Assembly (NCBI GenBank): GCA_003457145.1
Contig: DMSR01000157.1
Location: 1-7,468 of the forward strand
Reading direction: 5' to 3'
Length of the DNA: 7,468 nucleotides
From: Bacillus sp. (in: firmicutes)
Lineage (GTDB): Bacteria > Bacillota > Bacilli > Bacillales > Cytobacillaceae
Positions 4,210 to 7,468 of this stretch are shown here, piece after piece; positions within the stretch are counted from its first letter, which is position 1, and every line of letters starts with the position of its first letter. Made by a program: the position numbers and the translations under genes. Under the pieces are notes generated by a model. That model was not told where the DNA came from. It saw only the letters and a list, made by a program, of their open reading frames with translations, and did not search any database.

Positions 4210-5796
4210 ATGGAGAACACAATATTTTCGTTGCTGCCGCCATTACTGGCTATTTTAATGGTAGTAATAACAAGAAGAGTACTTCTGTCCTTAGGGGCAG
4301 GAATCGTTGCAGCGGCATTCTTGCTTGCTGATTTTAACTTCGTTCAAACCTTTTCAATAATGGCTGATGCCATCAAAGGAATATTCATTGCAGATGGAGA
4401 GCTGAACACTTACAGCTTGTACATCATCCTATTCTTATTGCTTTTGGGAATTATTACTGCTTTTATTTCTATTTCCGGTGGAAGCCGTGCATTTGGCGAA
4501 TGGGCAATGAAAAGGGTTAAGACACGGGTAGGAGCCCAGTTAGTAGGTGCGATTCTTGGAGTAATCATTTTTATTGATGATTATTTTAATGCGCTGGCAG
4601 TCGGGCAGGTAACTCGCCCAATTACAGACCGTCAGAAGGTTTCTCGGGCTAAGCTTGCATACCTGATCGATTCGACCTCTGCTCCGGTCTGTGTAATTTC
4701 ACCGATCTCTAGCTGGGGTGCTTATATAATCGCACTTATTGGTACAATTCTCGTTGCACATGGCGTGACGGATTATAGTGCGTTCTCAGCATTCATGCAA
4801 ATTGTACCTATGAATTTCTATGCGCTGGCTGCCTTGGCAATGGTTTTCATCGTTGTGCTTCGCAATGTGGAAATTGGGCCAATGAAGGTTCATGAAGAGC
4901 GTGCCATGAATGAGGGCATCGTATATCCTCAGGATAAGCCTGTACCGGGCGAGTTGAAGGATGATCTTCCAACTAGCAGCAAGGGCCAGGTTGGCGATCT
5001 TGTTTGGCCGATTGTAGCCTTGGTTGTGGGAACGGTTGGTGCAATGCTTTGGACAGGAATGAATGCTGTTGAAGGCGAAGCAACAATTTTAGCGATCTTT
5101 GAAAACACAGATGTGACAAAATCACTTGTAATCGGAGGATTGCTTGGGCTTGCGGTTGCTATGATTTTATTTGTAAGACAGGCAGTTGTTTTAAAAGGTG
5201 TGGAGGCTAACGTATTTGGAAGGGGAGTACTAGAGGGTATTAAGGCAATGCTTCCTGCCATTTACATTCTTCTTTTCGCCTGGGTCATCGTGGATTTGAT
5301 TGGAAGGCTCGAAACAGGAACATATCTTGCCGGTCTTGTAGAGCGTTCTAATCTTGATATTTCATTCCTGCCATTCCTGCTATTTATCGTAGCTGGCATC
5401 ATGGCCTTCTCAACAGGGACTTCATGGGGATCGTTTGGAATCCTGCTTCCAATTGCTGGAGAGATTGCTGCTGCTACCGATATTACAATGCTCCTGCCAG
5501 CTTTAGCGGCTGTATTGGGTGGAGCTGTTTTCGGTGATCACTGTTCACCAATTTCGGATACGACGATCCTGTCCTCAACTGGTGCCGGTTCCAACCATAT
5601 TGATCATGTGATGACACAGTTGCCATATGCGCTAATCTCTGCGGCCATCGCATCTGTTGGTTTCCTGGTCATTGGCTTCACTGGCAGCACAATGATTGCT
5701 CTTGTTATTGTCGCAATTCTGCTGGCTGGTTTTGCATTCATCTTTGGAAGCAAGCCAGAGGAGCAGCCTGCATTGAAAGGAAATCTTTCAGAATAA
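4210..5796 (+). CDS. NhaC-superfamily transporter, predicted lysine transporter
   Basis: The chosen start is ATG 4210 (MENTIFSLLPPLL), giving 528 residues, because a near-perfect AAGGAGGAG (4193-4201) lies 8 nt before it. An in-frame ATG at 4168 would add 14 residues encoded across that site. The protein is almost entirely hydrophobic, with roughly ten or more membrane segments, so it sits in the cytoplasmic membrane. Family marks of the Na+/H+ antiporter NhaC superfamily are IDDYFNALAVGQVTRP (from about residue 122), DSTSAPVCVISPISSWGAY (from about 154), FSTGTSWGSFG (400-410) and GDHCSPISDTT (442-452). A polar loop (about 225-263) separates the two halves. The superfamily includes sodium/proton antiporters but also amino-acid and organic-acid carriers. 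Control by a lysine riboswitch points to lysine uptake; comparative work on L boxes has proposed NhaC-type lysine transporters (LysW), as I recall. The exact substrate and coupling ion are inference. A terminator follows. Confidence 0.9.
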   Translation: MENTIFSLLPPLLAILMVVITRRVLLSLGAGIVAAAFLLADFNFVQTFSIMADAIKGIFIADGELNTYSLYIILFLLLLGIITAFISISGGSRAFGEWAMKRVKTRVGAQLVGAILGVIIFIDDYFNALAVGQVTRPITDRQKVSRAKLAYLIDSTSAPVCVISPISSWGAYIIALIGTILVAHGVTDYSAFSAFMQIVPMNFYALAALAMVFIVVLRNVEIGPMKVHEERAMNEGIVYPQDKPVPGELKDDLPTSSKGQVGDLVWPIVALVVGTVGAMLWTGMNAVEGEATILAIFENTDVTKSLVIGGLLGLAVAMILFVRQAVVLKGVEANVFGRGVLEGIKAMLPAIYILLFAWVIVDLIGRLETGTYLAGLVERSNLDISFLPFLLFIVAGIMAFSTGTSWGSFGILLPIAGEIAAATDITMLLPALAAVLGGAVFGDHCSPISDTTILSSTGAGSNHIDHVMTQLPYALISAAIASVGFLVIGFTGSTMIALVIVAILLAGFAFIFGSKPEEQPALKGNLSE

Positions 5797-5801
5797 CTTT
5801 T

Positions 5802-5836
5802 ATGCTGTCTGAGTCTCAGACAGCATTTTTCTTTTT
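5802..5836 (+). terminator. Intrinsic terminator of the NhaC-type gene
   Basis: ATGCTGTCTGA (5802-5812) and TCAGACAGCAT (5816-5826) form a perfect 11-bp stem with a 3-nt loop, followed by two T runs (5826-5830 and 5832-5836). It starts 5 bp after the stop codon and separates this gene from the next transporter. Confidence 0.93.
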
Positions 5837-5850
5837 CACCATAAAACAGC

Positions 5851-5881
5851 CACAGGCTCCTTTTTATGGAAGGCACCTGTG
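5851..5881 (+). repeat. Second hairpin in the transporter intergenic region
   Basis: CACAGG (5851-5856) pairs with CCTGTG (5876-5881). Across a symmetric 2-by-2 internal loop, CCTT (5859-5862) pairs with AAGG (5870-5873). No T run follows on the + strand. Read on the - strand it is followed by GCTGTTTTAT, so it could act weakly as a terminator in that direction. Its purpose is unknown. Confidence 0.4.
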
Positions 5882-5921
5882 TTATTGGGAAAAAATATTT
5901 TATTATAGTTTAAATAATATT

Positions 5922-5950
5922 TTGACATTGAAATAAAAACTAGCTATACT
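5922..5950 (+). promoter_or_regulatory. Near-consensus sigma-A promoter of the NSS transporter gene
   Basis: TTGACA (5922-5927) is a perfect -35 and TATACT (5945-5950) a -10 with one mismatch, 17 bp apart. A/T-rich sequence upstream (5891-5921) could act as an UP element. Transcription should begin near 5957, giving a leader of about 80 nt. Confidence 0.92.
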
Positions 5951-5986
5951 AATGCTATGTTAAATAATCTGAAAATATAAAACTTT

Positions 5987-6016
5987 CTAATTCGTCAACT
6001 TTTTCCAGATGATTAG
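5987..6016 (+). promoter_or_regulatory. Leader hairpin just before the NSS gene ribosome binding site
   Basis: CTAAT (5987-5991) pairs with ATTAG (6012-6016). After one bulged T, CGTC (5993-5996) pairs with GATG (6008-6011), including a G-T wobble. The stem ends 5 nt before AAGGGGG (6022-6028), so it leaves the ribosome binding site open. It could protect the mRNA 5' region, but it is short and may be chance. Confidence 0.25.
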
Positions 6017-6035
6017 AGGGTAAGGGGGATTTACA

Positions 6036-7468
6036 ATGGAAAATAGACCACAATGGGGCACAAGAGCAGGATTTATCCTTGCTGCGATCGGCTCGGCTGT
6101 CGGGTTGGGAAATATCTGGCGCTTTCCGGGAGTAGCATATGAAAACGGGGGAGGAGCGTTTTTCCTTCCATACTTATTTGCGTTATTGACAGCTGGTATT
6201 CCGATTCTAATCTTGGAATTCACAATCGGACATAAATACCGCGGTTCTGCACCACTAAGCTTTTTTAGGATGAGAAGAGGTTCCGAATGGCTCGGCTGGT
6301 GGCAGCTAGCTATATCCTTTGTCATTTCTACCTATTATGCTGTAATCATCGCATGGGCTATGTCCTACGCATATTTCTCTATTGGCCAGCAGTGGGGAGA
6401 AGACCCGCTTACATTCCTTGTCGGTGATTATTTAAAAGTTGTCGATGCAGGTCAGGTAGGCAGTATCGTCCCTGGAGTATTCCTTCCTTTGATTCTTGTC
6501 TGGGTAATCACACTTGGCATCTTGTTAAAGGGAGTCAAGAAAGGTATTGAAGTAGCGAACAAAATCTTTATTCCTGCACTTGTTATCTTATTTTTAGTAA
6601 TCGTTGTTCGCGCATTGACACTTGACGGAGCGATAGACGGCGTAAATGCTTTCTTCAAGCCTGACTGGAGTCAAATCTTGAATGGAAAGGTTTGGGTTGC
6701 GGCCTATGGACAGATTTTCTTCAGTTTATCCATTGCCTTTGCAATCATGATCACCTATTCAAGCTATCTTCCAAAGAAATCTGATATTACTAATAATGCT
6801 TTCATAACAGGCTTTGCCAACTCATCATTTGAATTGCTTGCTGGTATTGGAGTATTTGCTGCTCTAGGCTTCATGGCTTCAACACAAGGTGTGCCAGTTG
6901 ACGAAGTAGTTCAAAAAGGAGTTATCCTTGCATTCGCTGTCTTCCCGCAAATCATTAATGAGCTTCCTGTATTAAGCGGGCTGTTTGGAATCCTATTCTT
7001 CACAAGTTTAACGCTTGCTGGATTATCTTCACTTATATCGATTGTTGAAACTTATGTAGCAGGTATCCAGGAAAAGTTTAAAGTATCACGTACGAAGTCT
7101 GTCGCAATCGGCGGTGGTTTGTCTGCATTAATCTCAATTCTTTTTGCGACTCAGGGCGGTCTGAATTTCCTTGATTCTGCTGATGCATTCATTAATAACT
7201 ATGGTGTAGCTCTTGCTGGCCTTGTCGAAATCATTTTCATTGCCTGGGTGGCTAAAGAGCTGAACAGCCTGCGTGATCATGCAGATGCTATTTCTGATAT
7301 CAAACTTGGCAGCTGGTGGAATATTTCCCTCAAGTACGTAACGCCGGTCGTCCTTGGTATCATGATGGTTATGAATATCCTTACTGACTTGAAAACAAGC
7401 TATGGTGGGTACCCGGTAATCTTTAACGTTTACTCAGGTTGGCTAGTAGCGATTGGAGCAATTGCGTT
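6036..7468 (+). CDS. Sodium-dependent NSS (SNF) family transporter, 3'-partial
   Basis: The frame is open from ATG 6036 to the window end, 477 complete codons. The start is fixed by AAGGGGG (6022-6028) about 7 nt upstream and by the alignment of MENRPQWGTRAGFILAAIGS with the usual NSS N-terminus. The signature of membrane segment 1, GSAVGLGNIWRFP (residues 19-31), carries residues equivalent to Ala22 and Asn27 of LeuT, which help bind sodium and the substrate. Further family marks are PYL after the first segment, GIPILILEFTIG (about 54-65), the YGQIFFSLSIAF segment that in NSS proteins contributes to the substrate and sodium site, and SSFELLAGIGVF. About ten hydrophobic segments are visible. 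Bacterial members are about 450-510 residues, so only a short C-terminal piece should be missing. The family imports amino acids or similar small molecules with sodium across the cytoplasmic membrane. The closest B. subtilis counterparts are probably YhdH or YocR, neither firmly assigned here. It has its own promoter and no recognised riboswitch, so a role in lysine transport is not implied. Confidence 0.93.
   Translation, partial: MENRPQWGTRAGFILAAIGSAVGLGNIWRFPGVAYENGGGAFFLPYLFALLTAGIPILILEFTIGHKYRGSAPLSFFRMRRGSEWLGWWQLAISFVISTYYAVIIAWAMSYAYFSIGQQWGEDPLTFLVGDYLKVVDAGQVGSIVPGVFLPLILVWVITLGILLKGVKKGIEVANKIFIPALVILFLVIVVRALTLDGAIDGVNAFFKPDWSQILNGKVWVAAYGQIFFSLSIAFAIMITYSSYLPKKSDITNNAFITGFANSSFELLAGIGVFAALGFMASTQGVPVDEVVQKGVILAFAVFPQIINELPVLSGLFGILFFTSLTLAGLSSLISIVETYVAGIQEKFKVSRTKSVAIGGGLSALISILFATQGGLNFLDSADAFINNYGVALAGLVEIIFIAWVAKELNSLRDHADAISDIKLGSWWNISLKYVTPVVLGIMMVMNILTDLKTSYGGYPVIFNVYSGWLVAIGAIA

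Noticed and set aside
5987..6325. A 112-codon open frame on the - strand over the start of the NSS transporter
   Set aside because: It is antisense to the strongly conserved first membrane segments of the transporter and only reflects their codon pattern.
1..7468. CRISPR array, insertion sequence, prophage, tRNA or rRNA
   Set aside because: No regularly spaced repeats, transposase or phage-like frames, or tRNA/rRNA sequence patterns are visible on either strand.

Overview
The window looks like chromosomal DNA of an endospore-forming, low-to-moderate GC Bacillaceae species (Bacillus or a close relative). The main reasons are a yunD-yunC-yunB neighbourhood (YunB is a sporulation protein of Bacilli), strong AGGAGG-type ribosome binding sites, GTG/TTG-type start ambiguity, and a textbook Bacillus-style lysine riboswitch ending in an intrinsic terminator. 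All supported genes are on the + strand. I see no phage, IS, CRISPR or tRNA/rRNA signal.

Layout. (1) 2-1051: the 3' three quarters of a YunD-type 5'-nucleotidase/metallophosphoesterase, cut by the window start. (2) 1166-1468: yunC, a small DUF1805 protein, with a hairpin over its ribosome binding site and a clear terminator behind it. (3) About 270 bp of AT-rich spacer with no gene. (4) 1762-2868: an HD-GYP domain protein with an intact catalytic motif set, probably a cyclic-di-GMP phosphodiesterase. (5) 2928-3683: yunB with a TTG start; its ribosome binding site lies inside the 3' arm of a strong hairpin whose loop carries a sigma-E-like -10 sequence. (6) 3690-4002: a sigma-A promoter, a lysine riboswitch and its terminator. 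(7) 4001-4147: an additional, apparently three-helix structured leader segment that the riboswitch does not explain. (8) 4210-5796: an NhaC-superfamily transporter, by context probably a lysine transporter rather than a plain Na+/H+ antiporter. (9) 5802-5950: terminator, a second hairpin, and a near-consensus sigma-A promoter. (10) 6036 to the window end: a neurotransmitter:sodium symporter (NSS) family transporter, cut at its 3' end.

How the parts fit. The left half is a conserved housekeeping and sporulation neighbourhood, with an HD-GYP gene beside yunB. The right half holds two separately transcribed secondary transporters: one switched off by lysine through premature termination, and one with its own strong promoter and no recognised riboswitch. 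The most unusual parts are non-coding: the roughly 150-nt structured segment between the lysine terminator and the transporter start, and the nested terminator / ribosome binding site / sporulation promoter ahead of yunB. Neither has been tested; both rest on base pairing worked out by hand.
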